Assembly (NCBI RefSeq): GCF_029945895.1
Contig: NZ_JAQSDL010000092.1
Span: 1 to 64,000, forward strand
DNA from: Polaromonas sp.
GTDB lineage: Bacteria; Pseudomonadota; Gammaproteobacteria; Burkholderiales; Burkholderiaceae_C
Direction: 5' to 3'
Length of the DNA: 64,000 nucleotides
Below are positions 35,406 to 44,551 of this stretch, piece after piece. Numbering within the stretch: position 1 is the first letter of the stretch; each line of letters opens with the position of its first letter. The translations under genes were made by a program, and so were the position numbers. The notes under the pieces are model-generated. The model searched no databases. It worked only from the letters and a program-made list of their open reading frames with translations, and was not told the origin of the DNA.

Positions 35406-36608
35406 TTAGAACTTGACCTTGGAAATCAGGTCGTAGATCGGCAGCATCACCGACGACATGATCCAGGCAATCATGCCGCCCAGCACCAGCGTCAGCACCG
35501 GCTGTATCAGCCCCTGGAGTTTTTCAATGGAATCATTGACTTCGCGGGTGTAGAAATAGCTGACATTTTCAAGCGCCTTGTCCAGGCCGCCAGTGCTTTC
35601 GCCGACCCGGATCATGCGGACCACCAGTGGCGGAAACAAGGTGGTTGCGGCGAAGGAGTCGGACACCTTTTGTCCCTGGGAAATGCTCAGTGCTGCGCCG
35701 CTGATCGCCTTTCGATAGGCCGCGTTGCCTGAAAGGCTCAGGCAGAACCCGAGCGAGTCGAGCACCGAAACGCCGCTTTTGTACATCAGGCCAAAAGACT
35801 TGGCAAAACGCGCCATGATGATCTTCTTGAGAATGGGGCCAAAGATGGGGGCCCGCAATTTGGCGCTGTCTATCCAGAGCCGGGCCGCCGGCGACAGGCG
35901 CACAGCGGTGATCCAAGTGGCCGCAACGAGAAAAATCACCAACGGAATGGTGTACCAGTAGTTGACCAGAAAGCCGGAAAAAGCCACCAGCGCACGCGTC
36001 TGGATGGGCACCGTGCCTCCCAGATTCTTGATGAAACCGATTAACTGCGGAACGAGGTAAATCATCAGAAAACCTACAGCGCCCAGCACCACAGTGCCGG
36101 CAAACACCGGGTACATCAGCAATTTTTTGGTCTGCGCGGCGATCTCGTCCGACCACTTCAGGCTTTCCACCAGTTCGGCCAGCACTTCCGGCAGCTTGCC
36201 CGTGGCTTCGCCGGTACGAATCAGGTTCACGTTGACCTTGTCGATGCCCGCAGGCGATTGTTCGAGCGCCTCCGACAGGCTGGCGCCGCCCTCGATGCGG
36301 TCCACCAGGTCCGAGATAAAGCGCCGCACGGTGGGTGTGTCGGCAGAGTCACGCAAATCGATCAGCGACTCAAACAGGGGCACACCCGCATGACTCATGG
36401 TCTGCATGTGGATGAAGATGTTGATCAGCTCCTTGCTCTCCAGCTTCTTGCGGGCAAACAGCGTGGCGGCCCGCACCGGCGTCGCCTTCAGCAGTTCCAG
36501 CTGCATGCGGCCCAGGCGCGCTTCCAGATCGGACTCGCTGGTGGCCGACTGGCGCCCCGAGATGGTCCGGCCTTCGGCCGTGATCGCGCGGTAGTTGAAC
36601 TCCAGCAT
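35406..36608 (-). CDS. mshG: GspF/PilC-type inner-membrane platform protein
   Basis: A 400-residue polytopic protein of the T2SF family with two repeated T2SF domains (about 65-190 and 270-390). Motifs include FIHMQTMSHAGVPLFESL, ALEQSPAGIDKVNVNLIRTGE, FAKSFGLMYKSGVSVLDSL and MIRVGESTGGLDKALENV. Helices follow each domain (VLGAVGFLMIYLVPQLI, IQPVLTLVLGGMIAWIMSSVML). It is the platform on which the MshE ATPase acts to pull pilins out of the membrane. The start overlaps the mshE stop by one base (TGATG). Confidence 0.92.
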   Translation of the reverse strand: MLEFNYRAITAEGRTISGRQSATSESDLEARLGRMQLELLKATPVRAATLFARKKLESKELINIFIHMQTMSHAGVPLFESLIDLRDSADTPTVRRFISDLVDRIEGGASLSEALEQSPAGIDKVNVNLIRTGEATGKLPEVLAELVESLKWSDEIAAQTKKLLMYPVFAGTVVLGAVGFLMIYLVPQLIGFIKNLGGTVPIQTRALVAFSGFLVNYWYTIPLVIFLVAATWITAVRLSPAARLWIDSAKLRAPIFGPILKKIIMARFAKSFGLMYKSGVSVLDSLGFCLSLSGNAAYRKAISGAALSISQGQKVSDSFAATTLFPPLVVRMIRVGESTGGLDKALENVSYFYTREVNDSIEKLQGLIQPVLTLVLGGMIAWIMSSVMLPIYDLISKVKF

Positions 36609-38323
36609 CAGTTGGCCAGCCGGGTCAGGTCCACCACGCGAGCCACCTCTTCGAGCGAGGTCGTGCCCGCCAGCACGCGGCCCAGTCCGTCCTCAGCCAT
36701 GGTGGTGAAACCATTGCCGCGCGCGTGGGCCAGCAGTTCGGGGGTGCGGGCGTTGCGCGACAGCAGGTCATCCAGGCCCATGTCGAAGCGCAGCAACTCC
36801 ATGATGCTGGTTCGCCCCTTGTAACCCTGGCTTTTGCAATGGCTGCAACCCACAGCGCGGTACAGGCTCAACGGCAGATGGTGCGCAACGCCCAGCAGCG
36901 ATTTCTCAACGTCTCCCGCTTCGTAGGACTCCTTGCACTTGGGGCATAACAGGCGTATCAGGCGCTGCGCGACGATGCCGATCAGGTTGCCCGTCATCAC
37001 GCTCACAGGAATGCCCAGGTCCAGCAGCCGGGCGATGGCCAGTACCGCCGAATTGGCGTGCAAGGTCGAAAACACCTGGTGGCCCGTCATGGCGGCGCGA
37101 AAAGCCATCTCGGCCGTTTCGTGGTCACGGATCTCTCCGACCAGAATGATGTCCGGATCCTGCCGCATCATGGAGCGGATGCCGTTGGCAAAATCCATCT
37201 TGGGATTGTCGGCAGCAGAAGCCTGGCGGATACGCGCCATCGGGTACTCGACCGGGTCCTCCAGCGTCATGATGTTGACGCTCTCGGTATTCATCTCATT
37301 GAGGATCGAGTACAGCGTGGTGGTCTTGCCGCTGCCGGTCGGTCCGGTCACGAGGATGATGCCGTAAGGCCGCGCGAGCATGAGCCGCAAGGTGTTCATG
37401 CGGTCGGCCGGCAGCCCCATCTTGTCCATCGGCACGATGGACTTGCGCCGGTCCAGCACACGCAGCACGAAGTTCTCGCCATGGATGGTCGGCTGCGCCG
37501 CCGCGCGAAAATCCACATCGTGACCGCGTATAACCATGGAAATACGCCCGTCCTGGGGTGCCCGTGTCTCGGCAATGTCCATACCCGACAGCACCTTGAG
37601 CCTGACCGACAACGCCGGCCAGTACTGCTTGTGCAGCACCCTGACCTGCCGCATCACACCGTCAATGCGGTAGCGGATGCGCAAAAAACCCTCTTCGGGT
37701 TCGAAGTGAATGTCGGAAGCCCCTTCGAGCACGGCGTCGGCCAGCAAAGCGTCGATGAGCCGGACAATCGGGTGCGCAAAAGCCTCGGCGCCCCGCATGG
37801 ACAGCGCGCTGTCGTCCATCTTTCCGGTGCGCAGCCCCTTGAGGATGTCGTCGATGGACAGCACATAGCCGTAAAAGCGGTCGATGGCAGCCTTGATGTC
37901 GGCCTTCGACGCGAGCCGCCAGCGCAGCGATATGTCGGCAGGCACGGCGGAGCGGCACTGGTCCATGGCCACAACGTCGTTGGTATCGCTGATGGCCACT
38001 GTGAGCTGCCGGCTCTCGTCGTCAAAACCAACCGGGAAAACGTCGTAGTTCTGCGCCAGCGTCTTCGGGATGAGCTTGATCGCCCCGTCGTCGGGGACCA
38101 TGTCGTCGAGCCGGATGGCTTCGGTGGCACTGGCCGCTGCCATGATGGCCGTGAGGTCATCGAGCGACAACATGCCCAGGCTAACCAGGATGTCGCCGAA
38201 AGAGCCACCGCGTTTTTCGCGCTCGGTCCAGGCAATCTCGGCCTGGTCGTGGGTGATCAGGCCGCTGCGCTCGAGCTCAAGGTAAAACGACGTCGGGTTG
38301 TAGACGTCGAGTTTTGCGCTCAT
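36608..38323 (-). CDS. mshE: GspE/PilB-type pilus assembly ATPase
   Basis: A 571-residue hexameric ATPase that powers pilus extension. The N-terminal T2SSE_N domain (about 20-140) includes LVSLGMLSLDDL; in MshE homologues this domain binds cyclic di-GMP, and LGMLS plus nearby residues fit, but binding here is inference. The ATPase core has Walker A GPTGSGKTTTLYS (about residue 322), the Asp box and Walker B (DPDIILVGEIRDHETAEMA) and the His box (STLHANSA). Four Cys (LCPKCKE and SHCKSQG) mark the metal-binding C-terminal domain. Its start and stop overlap neighbours by four bases and one base. Confidence 0.93.
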   Translation of the reverse strand: MSAKLDVYNPTSFYLELERSGLITHDQAEIAWTEREKRGGSFGDILVSLGMLSLDDLTAIMAAASATEAIRLDDMVPDDGAIKLIPKTLAQNYDVFPVGFDDESRQLTVAISDTNDVVAMDQCRSAVPADISLRWRLASKADIKAAIDRFYGYVLSIDDILKGLRTGKMDDSALSMRGAEAFAHPIVRLIDALLADAVLEGASDIHFEPEEGFLRIRYRIDGVMRQVRVLHKQYWPALSVRLKVLSGMDIAETRAPQDGRISMVIRGHDVDFRAAAQPTIHGENFVLRVLDRRKSIVPMDKMGLPADRMNTLRLMLARPYGIILVTGPTGSGKTTTLYSILNEMNTESVNIMTLEDPVEYPMARIRQASAADNPKMDFANGIRSMMRQDPDIILVGEIRDHETAEMAFRAAMTGHQVFSTLHANSAVLAIARLLDLGIPVSVMTGNLIGIVAQRLIRLLCPKCKESYEAGDVEKSLLGVAHHLPLSLYRAVGCSHCKSQGYKGRTSIMELLRFDMGLDDLLSRNARTPELLAHARGNGFTTMAEDGLGRVLAGTTSLEEVARVVDLTRLAN

Positions 38324-40035
38324 CGGGAGCCCCCCGCAACTGCGCTCGCCTTTAATGCCGCCAGCCTGGTGCGCGCGCTGGTTTCATCGAACCCCGAGGC
38401 CCGGCCCTGGGCCAGCCCGATCGCTGTTTCGTAATACTGCGCCGCGAGGCCCGACTTGCGCAAGTGATCCAGCGTGACCGCCAGGTTGTAGGCAAATTGC
38501 GGCTCCTGGGGCGCCGCCGAATGGGCCTTGAAAAACAGGGGTTGAGCCTCGGACCAACGCTTTTCGCCGGACAGGACCAGCCCCAGGGCATTGTTCAGGT
38601 CGGCCTCCTGCGGGGAGCGGGCCAGCATTTCCCTGAGCCTGGACTCCTGCTGGGGCTCGCCGGCGTTGGTGATCAGGCTGCTGAGCCCGGCGAGCGCCGT
38701 GGCGTTTTGCGGCTCCAGGCGCAAGACCCGTTTGTAGGCATCCATGGCGGGTTCGCGCTGGTTGTCGGCATGCGCGATAACGGCCAGACCGAGCCATGCA
38801 TCACGCTGTGTCGGATCGGCCCTCAGAACCTCTTGATAAAGCCGGATCGCTTCGGAGGTCTTGCCCGCCTGGTAGGCCGCGTAGGCGGCGTCCATGAGCG
38901 AAGCAGGCTTTGCAGCATTCGAGCGCAAGGCTACCCCCGCCGCTGCGGAGGCAACGTCCGACCCGCGGCGACCGTCGCCGCTGGCTGGCGGCTGCCTGGC
39001 CACGGCGCTGCGCGCAGGACTTTGCGCTGGCTCGCGCGGACGAGGCGCCACAGCCACAGCACGAGAGGAGGGGACGGTTGCGTCGCGAGCCGCCCCTTGG
39101 GCGGGCGCCGGGACCATGCCGGCAACGGGCTGTGCAGCGGAAGGCAGGCTGTTGTGTGCCGCAGCAGCACCCGGTGTTTGACCGGCCGCAACTGGCAGGT
39201 TGCCGGGTACAGAAACCTCAGCAGTGGGCGCCGCGGATGCCACAGTCGCTGCAGCCTGGGGGGCGACAACGACCACCGTGGTCTTGCCTGCAACCAGGGT
39301 GCCGGACGACCCGAAAAGCGCATCTCCAAACAGAAGGAAAGCAGCCACCGGCAATGCCACCACCAGCGCCACGGCGACAAGCACCCACTGGCGTCGCTGC
39401 GGCCTGGCCGGCACCTTCCGCGCGCCCGCACCGGCCATTGCGCCGGCGGCAGAGATCGCCTGGCGCTGCGTAGTTCCCGTCAGGGGCGGGGCCCGTTCCA
39501 GGGACCCTGCCGCTGCTGGCGTTGCGTCGGGAGCGGGGGACACAGGGGCTCGCGTAGCGAAGGGCCCGGTTGAGGGCCGCACCGGTTCGCGTGCCGCCTG
39601 GGCGGCAGCCCAGCCCCCGGAGACAGGCGCCGTAGTTTGCCCGGCTTCTGTGCCGGTTGGCCGGGCATAACGTCCATACGGTTGAATAGGCGTGCGGGGA
39701 TCGGCAACCGGGGCGACGGCCGCGGCTTGCGGCGACGGCGCGGCGTCTGCAGCTTCGTCCGACACCAGGGTCAGGTCCGGAAAATCACTCTCAGCCGCTT
39801 GTACCAGTGGCGTCGTACTTGCCTGCGCAACGGCCACGGCCGGCTCCGGGTCAGGGGACGAAACCGGCGTCTGCGCCTGCAGGGTCAACTCCGGCCCGGA
39901 TGCCTGCGCAGGGTCAGGCGGGGTGTTTCCATCGGAAGCCATGGGCACCGGGCCTGCGCTGGCTACTGACGCGTCAAGCTTGCGCTTGCGGGAGTCCTCC
40001 TCTGCCCGCCGGAGCGCGTCGAGCAGCAAGCTCAT
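38320..40035 (-). CDS. mshN: MshN-like TPR protein
   Basis: A 571-residue protein: a short cytoplasmic N-terminus (MSLLLDALRRAEEDSRKRKLD, typical of MshN/GspB-like proteins), a long Pro/Ala-rich stretch, one membrane helix at about 225 (WVLVAVALVVALPVAAFLLF), a second low-complexity Ala/Thr/Pro region, and C-terminal tetratricopeptide repeats (about 375-560; AAYAAYQAGKTSEAIRLYQEVL, DAWLGLAVIAHADNQ, NALGLVLSGEKRW). TPR proteins at this place in MSHA operons are thought to help secretin assembly. Overlaps both neighbours by four bases. Confidence 0.83.
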   Translation of the reverse strand: MSLLLDALRRAEEDSRKRKLDASVASAGPVPMASDGNTPPDPAQASGPELTLQAQTPVSSPDPEPAVAVAQASTTPLVQAAESDFPDLTLVSDEAADAAPSPQAAAVAPVADPRTPIQPYGRYARPTGTEAGQTTAPVSGGWAAAQAAREPVRPSTGPFATRAPVSPAPDATPAAAGSLERAPPLTGTTQRQAISAAGAMAGAGARKVPARPQRRQWVLVAVALVVALPVAAFLLFGDALFGSSGTLVAGKTTVVVVAPQAAATVASAAPTAEVSVPGNLPVAAGQTPGAAAAHNSLPSAAQPVAGMVPAPAQGAARDATVPSSRAVAVAPRPREPAQSPARSAVARQPPASGDGRRGSDVASAAAGVALRSNAAKPASLMDAAYAAYQAGKTSEAIRLYQEVLRADPTQRDAWLGLAVIAHADNQREPAMDAYKRVLRLEPQNATALAGLSSLITNAGEPQQESRLREMLARSPQEADLNNALGLVLSGEKRWSEAQPLFFKAHSAAPQEPQFAYNLAVTLDHLRKSGLAAQYYETAIGLAQGRASGFDETSARTRLAALKASAVAGGSR

Positions 40036-41819
40036 GGCCTGCGCCCCACAGGGACCGGTGTACCGATGGAAAGCTGGCTCCGGATAAAGGAAGCGTCGCC
40101 ATCAATGCTCGAATCACGCAGGATGGTGGGTCGCAGGAAGATGACCAGTTCGCTCTTGTTGGACTGATTGCTGCGCAGCTTGAACAGCTCGCCAACAACA
40201 GGAACGTCGCCCACACCGGGAATCTGGTCCGTGGCGTTGCTGCGGTCGTCCTGCATGAGTCCGCCCAGCACGGCGGTTTCGCCGTCTCGTACTTTCATGA
40301 TGGACTCGAACTCGCGCGTCTGTATTTCAGGAATCCGGTTGGTGATGCCGGCAAGCGCCAGAGCGGGACTGGGATCGTTCGCGTAGCTCGTGATGCGTGA
40401 CACCGACGGCCGCAGGTTCAGAGTGATCTCGTTGTCATCGCCTACCTGCGCCGTCACATTCATCAGGAAACCGACCGGCACGGTATTGATGGTGGTGGTG
40501 TACACCGCTGCCGTGGCGGCAACACCCAACGAAGCTGGTGTTCCGGGCGTCACGGAGATGGTGAAATACACCTTGTTATCCACCACCTTGAGCAGGGCAG
40601 TCTGGTTGTTCATGACGCTGACTTTGGGGCTTGAAAGAACGCGTGTTTTACCAAAGGATTCGAGCAATCGAACCGCCGCCCCAAGGTCGGTCTTGCTCCC
40701 GGTCCGTAAAGCTGAAAACATTCCCAGAAATGGCGGGTTCACCCCTGTCGACAATGCCGTTCCACCACCGGGAAACATGGACAATCCGAGTTGAGTCCCT
40801 CCGGGAGCAACCGCGTTTCGTATCACCGTCCAATTGATGCCTTGCTGGTAGTCATTGGTCAGCGCCACTTCAACAATCGTGGCCTCGATCAGTACCTGGC
40901 GTCTGGCATTGCCGACCACCTGGTCAAGAAATTCGCGTACGCGCGCATGCTGCTTGCCCGTGGCGCGAACACTGATCACGCCGGTCTCCGGATTGGCGAT
41001 GACCGATGCGGCTTCACGGTACATCGGCTGCGGTGCGGCAGCAGCCGCTGGCGCAGCGGTGCCGGTGATGGTTCGCGCGGCAGCGCCCAACGCTCCGGCC
41101 ACGGAAGCGGCAGGTGCCGGCGCAGCGGGTGCTGCAGCAGGTGCAGCGGCAGCCGTCGTTTCAATGACTTTGTCGGTCTCCCGGAGCAGGTCACGGATGT
41201 TTTCCGTGAGCGTGACCCAGAACCGGTTGTTGGAGGTGTTTCGAATCGACGCGGACGAGGAGTTGCCGGTACCCGAAGCCGTGCCCTGCCCCGTGGTCGC
41301 GACCTGCGACTCGGAACCCGTGCTGCTGACCGAATCGCGGGAGATGTTGGGATAGTCCGCCTTGTACAGGCGCAAAAACGGCGCATCGGGCAGCACGAAC
41401 AGGTTTTTCCCGTCCAGTTCGTAGCGCATGTCCACCTGCCGTGCAATGCGATCCAGAAGCTCGGAAATGGTTTGATCCAGCGCATTGAGCGTGACGGTGC
41501 CGGTGATGCCCGGATGAACATCAAGGTTCAATTTGGCATCGCGGGCCAATGCAAACAGCAGGGTCTGAACATTGACGTTGCTGACCACCACGCTGTAGGT
41601 TTCCTGCGGCTTGACCGCCCGGGGTGCGGGCAGACGAGGTGCACCGGCCGAAAGCGGAGGAATGCTGATGACGTCTGCGGGAGCCTGGGCGAGCGGCGGG
41701 ACCGTGGAGGGCTCCTCGACCAGATGTCCTTTCGACATGGGCGGCGGCGGTGTTGCACAGCCTGCAAGCACCAGTACGGCCAGCAAGATTGGCTTCCAGA
41801 CGGGGCAAAAGGTTTTCAA
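40032..41819 (-). CDS. mshL: Secretin MshL (lipoprotein)
   Basis: A 595-residue outer-membrane secretin. The signal peptide ends in a lipobox, VLAGC with Cys21. The STN domain (about 85-160, LLFALARDAKLNLDVHPGIT) is followed by an Ala-rich linker at 215-265, an N-domain with VIANPETGVISVRATGKQHA, and the beta-barrel secretin core (about 320-580) with VLSSPKVSVMNNQTALLKV, MNVTAQVGDDNEITLNLRPS and the conserved end VLGGLMQDDRSNATDQIPG. It forms the ring through which the pilus leaves the cell. It overlaps the AAA gene upstream and mshN downstream by four bases each. Confidence 0.92.
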   Translation of the reverse strand: MKTFCPVWKPILLAVLVLAGCATPPPPMSKGHLVEEPSTVPPLAQAPADVISIPPLSAGAPRLPAPRAVKPQETYSVVVSNVNVQTLLFALARDAKLNLDVHPGITGTVTLNALDQTISELLDRIARQVDMRYELDGKNLFVLPDAPFLRLYKADYPNISRDSVSSTGSESQVATTGQGTASGTGNSSSASIRNTSNNRFWVTLTENIRDLLRETDKVIETTAAAAPAAAPAAPAPAASVAGALGAAARTITGTAAPAAAAAPQPMYREAASVIANPETGVISVRATGKQHARVREFLDQVVGNARRQVLIEATIVEVALTNDYQQGINWTVIRNAVAPGGTQLGLSMFPGGGTALSTGVNPPFLGMFSALRTGSKTDLGAAVRLLESFGKTRVLSSPKVSVMNNQTALLKVVDNKVYFTISVTPGTPASLGVAATAAVYTTTINTVPVGFLMNVTAQVGDDNEITLNLRPSVSRITSYANDPSPALALAGITNRIPEIQTREFESIMKVRDGETAVLGGLMQDDRSNATDQIPGVGDVPVVGELFKLRSNQSNKSELVIFLRPTILRDSSIDGDASFIRSQLSIGTPVPVGRRP

Positions 41820-43387
41820 GGGGCAGGTTCCTTACGGATGGCGTCGAGGCTGCGTACAACGGGGTTGTAGCGCCTGATGGCGCCAGGAGCAGATTGTATG
41901 AACTCCAGGGCATCCGCACGGGTTTCGAAGTGCCCGGCATAAAGGGCGTGAAAAAGCTGGCGCTGATAGAGCCGGTTGTGCACGAGCACCGGCACGGCAG
42001 GCTGCGCTGCGCCGTTCAGCGCTGCCTGGATTTCATTGGCCATTGCCAGCACTTCGGCATCGCGGGGGGCGCGCTGGGACAACAACTGAACCGTGAACCC
42101 CTTGGTGGAAGGTCTGGCAATGAACTCGTCCGTGACCTGCATGCGAACGGCCAGGGCGTTGTCCTTCAGCTTCGCAACCAGCGCCGGCTCAGCGATGGGC
42201 GCTCCTGTGGCGACAGGCGACGGTGGCACCGGGACCGGGACAGGAGATGCCGGACTGGCGGCAGGGGCGCTCGGCGGAGCTGGCGCAACAGCCAGAACAG
42301 GACCGGGAGCCACCGGAGCGACCGGGGCAAGCTGCGATGGCGACGAGGGCGACGGTTTTGCTGCGGGTATAGAAGAAGGCTCCGGGGCCATCGGCAACGT
42401 CACCGGCTGGGTCACGGCCACCCGTTCGCGCCTGTCCATGCCGCCTCCGCTGCCCAGAAGATAACCGGCGCCCAAGGCCACCAGGACCCCGAGGCCTGCC
42501 GGTGCAAACCTGCGCCACAGACTCGAGGACGGGTCACCCGCGTTTGCGGGAAACAGCGCAGCGCGCCGGGAGGTCGGCAGGCTGTCCCCAACCGCGCGGC
42601 GAACCTGTTCAATACCCACTTGCGGCACACCCTCCGCATACGCCGCCAGCATGGACTTGTCGGCCAGCATGTTGAGTTTGCGGGTACGGCCCTCGGAGGC
42701 CTGCACCAGCAGGCGCAACGCGGCAGCGTCAAACAGCTCGCCCCCCTTCCACCCGGCCTTGTGCAGGCGAAACATCAGGTAAGCCGACGCCTCCTGGGCA
42801 TTGAGCGGCTGCAGTTCGAACCGGTGACTGATCCTGTCCTTGACCTGCCTGAGCTGTGGTGCGGCCAGCAACTCGTCAAGCTCGGGCTGGCCAAACAACA
42901 CGATTTTGAGAAGCTTGTTCTGGGTCGTTTCCAGGTTGGACAACAGGCGGATTTCCTCCAGCGTCGTCGCCGGCATGCTGTGCGCCTCGTCGATCACGAC
43001 CACCACGCGCCGGCCCTGCGAGTAACGCTCGATGAGCACGGATTCCAGCGCTGCCAGCATGTGCGCCCGGTTGCCTTGCGGTGGCTCGGGCATCAGATCA
43101 TGGGCAATCGCACCCAGAATCTCGTCGCGGTCAAAAACCGGGTTGGCCAGATAAACGGTGTCCGACGGCAAGGGCCGCAGCCGCTCCAGAAGCATCCTGC
43201 TGAGCATGGTTTTGCCCATGCCGATTTCACCCACCACGCTCACGATTCCCTCGTCATGCATGGATGCAACGATCAAACCTTCAAGAATGTCGCCGCGCTG
43301 CCCCCCGGTAAAAAAGAGTCCGGTGTCGGGTGTAATGCGAAAAGGATCCGTCGACAAGCCGAAGTGATCTAGGTAAAGAACACTCAT
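41816..43387 (-). CDS. mshM: MshM/ExeA-type AAA ATPase with C-terminal SPOR-like domain
   Basis: A 523-residue protein. The N-terminal AAA domain has Walker A VGEIGMGKTML (Lys59) and Walker B VVVVIDEAHSMP, and starts with the ExeA/GspA signature YLDHFGLSTDPFRITPD. A membrane helix near 315 (APAGLGVLVALGAGYLLG) is followed by a Pro/Ala/Ser-rich spacer and a C-terminal SPOR-like domain (FTVQLLSQRAPRDAEVLAMA, VLVHNRLYQRQLFHALYAGHF) that should bind glycan strands. ExeA-type proteins help place secretins through the cell wall. It is the first gene of the operon. A possible promoter lies at 43455-43482. Confidence 0.88.
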   Translation of the reverse strand: MSVLYLDHFGLSTDPFRITPDTGLFFTGGQRGDILEGLIVASMHDEGIVSVVGEIGMGKTMLSRMLLERLRPLPSDTVYLANPVFDRDEILGAIAHDLMPEPPQGNRAHMLAALESVLIERYSQGRRVVVVIDEAHSMPATTLEEIRLLSNLETTQNKLLKIVLFGQPELDELLAAPQLRQVKDRISHRFELQPLNAQEASAYLMFRLHKAGWKGGELFDAAALRLLVQASEGRTRKLNMLADKSMLAAYAEGVPQVGIEQVRRAVGDSLPTSRRAALFPANAGDPSSSLWRRFAPAGLGVLVALGAGYLLGSGGGMDRRERVAVTQPVTLPMAPEPSSIPAAKPSPSSPSQLAPVAPVAPGPVLAVAPAPPSAPAASPASPVPVPVPPSPVATGAPIAEPALVAKLKDNALAVRMQVTDEFIARPSTKGFTVQLLSQRAPRDAEVLAMANEIQAALNGAAQPAVPVLVHNRLYQRQLFHALYAGHFETRADALEFIQSAPGAIRRYNPVVRSLDAIRKEPAP

Positions 43388-43813
43388 GTTTTCAATTACT
43401 TGTTAAGGAATGCTCACGTGGTGCGCGGTCATGTTGGTGACGACTCAAGCAAGGATTATGCGTTTGAAACCGAAAATGCAAAATTTTGTTACACGTCAGA
43501 CGGGCGCAACTGTTGCATTCCGGGAATATCGGCGCGGCGGTGGGCGGCCGCCACCAGGCCTGCCTTGCGTGCGAAGCAGCGGGACTCCGCCGCGGGCGAC
43601 GGGAGTCCTGATCTTGAGTTTTGATGAAACGGCATGGGACCGCCCAAAGGGGCTGACCCCGGGATGCCAATCCCCAAGGATGGGGCGCAGGCACAAGGCC
43701 CGATCGATGCTCCCCCCTCAAGCCGCTATCAAGCTGCCATCACGGGGCTGCTTGGGGAAGTCGTGTCGTCGTCAGACAGCGCAAAACGCAGGCTGACGAC
43801 GGGGGGCGGCGGC
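43388..43813. other. 426-bp intergenic region between mshM and scoB
   Basis: No gene is supported here. It must hold the promoter of the pilus operon (reverse strand) and the 3' end of scoB. Short frames on both strands (such as 43410-43796) have no start signal or protein-like composition. There are GC-rich inverted stretches around 43530-43700 and a fragment at about 43722 (GCTATCAAGCTGCC) faintly like a type A repeat. Confidence 0.5.
43455..43482 (-). promoter_or_regulatory. Candidate promoter of the MSHA-like pilus operon
   Basis: On the reverse strand TTTGCA (43477-43482) and CATAAT (43455-43460) are separated by 16 bases, in an AT-rich patch that stands out from the region. It lies 68 bp upstream of the mshM start. 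The match is fair (4/6 and 5/6) and rests on sequence alone. Confidence 0.4.
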
Positions 43814-44452
43814 TCAGAGCAGCTTGCAGCCAGTCTTGGCCTGCAGGGCCTCACGGGTGACGCCAGGAGCCAGTTCCACGACTTTCAGGCCCTCCGGCGT
43901 GACGTCCATCACGGCCAGGTCGGTGATGATGCGGTCCACCACGCCAACGCCGGTCAGGGGCAAGGTGCATTTTTCGAGGATTTTCAGGTCTTCGGTGCCG
44001 TCTTTTTTCTTCGCGACATGCTCCATCAGGATGATCACGCGCTTGACACCGGCCACCAGGTCCATGGCTCCGCCCATGCCCTTGATCATCTTGCCCGGAA
44101 TCATCCAGTTGGCCAGATCGCCGTGTTCGCTGACCTGCATGGCCCCGAGGATGCTGAGGTTGATCTTGCCGCCGCGGATCATGGCAAAGCTGTCGTGGCT
44201 GCCGAAAATCGACGATCCCTTGATGGTGGTCACGGTCTGCTTGCCGGCGTTGATCAGGTCGGCATCGACCTCGTCCTCATACGGGAAGGGACCAATGCCC
44301 AGCATGCCGTTTTCGCTTTGCAGCCACACCTCGATGTGGTCGGGCACGAAGTTGGCCACCAGCGTCGGGATGCCGATGCCGAGGTTCACGTAAAAACCGT
44401 CTTCGAGTTCCTGCGCCGCTCGCGCGGCCATTTGGTCCTGGGTCCATGCCAT
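43814..44452 (-). CDS. scoB: 3-oxoacid CoA-transferase subunit B
   Basis: The beta subunit (212 residues) of a succinyl-CoA:3-oxoacid CoA-transferase, which moves CoA between succinate and acetoacetate or similar acids. The catalytic Glu lies in the [12 protein letters not shown] motif, and [18 protein letters not shown] and [17 protein letters not shown] are family segments. An excellent AGGAGG site lies before the ATG. Between it and scoA is a 28-residue mini-ORF made almost wholly of a type B repeat; its stop lies two bases before the scoB ATG, so ribosomes may be passed along. Confidence 0.93.
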   Translation of the reverse strand: MAWTQDQMAARAAQELEDGFYVNLGIGIPTLVANFVPDHIEVWLQSENGMLGIGPFPYEDEVDADLINAGKQTVTTIKGSSIFGSHDSFAMIRGGKINLSILGAMQVSEHGDLANWMIPGKMIKGMGGAMDLVAGVKRVIILMEHVAKKKDGTEDLKILEKCTLPLTGVGVVDRIITDLAVMDVTPEGLKVVELAPGVTREALQAKTGCKLL

Positions 44453-44454
44453 GA

Positions 44455-44541
44455 TTAAGCCTCCTGCCGAGCGGCCTCAAAGGAGGCTTGCGCCCCCTTG
44501 GGGGGCAGAGAGAACACGAAGTGTCGAACGTGGGGGTTCAT
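44455..44541 (-). CDS. 28-residue mini-ORF encoded by a type B repeat between scoA and scoB
   Basis: The frame starts at an ATG with a strong GAGGAGAAAGAT ribosome binding site and ends two bases before scoB, whose AGGAGG site lies in its last codons. Its peptide begins [18 protein letters not shown]; all but the last few codons come from the repeat. It may simply be the repeat landing next to the original scoB start signal, with the old ribosome binding site now serving the mini-ORF. No function is apparent beyond keeping translation going across the insertion. Confidence 0.5.
   Translation of the reverse strand: MNPHVRHFVFSLPPKGAQASFEAARQEA
44462..44537 (+). repeat. Type B interspersed repeat between scoA and scoB
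   Basis: Blocks CGGCCTCAAAGGAGGCTTG, GCCCCCTTGGGGGGCAGAG, ACACGAAGTG and CGTGGGGGTT are in the family order. The copy is antisense to the operon and separates two genes that usually lie close together. Confidence 0.75.
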
Positions 44542-44551
44542 ATCTTTCTCC

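Noticed and set aside
43620..43690. Possible sixth type B repeat
   Set aside because: Has GC-rich inverted stretches and GGGACCGCCC but lacks the GGGGGGCAGCG and GCGTGGGGGCC blocks in order.
43410..43796. 128-codon forward frame in the mshM-scoB gap
   Set aside because: No ribosome binding site, Arg/Pro-rich with no domain; the region is better seen as non-coding.
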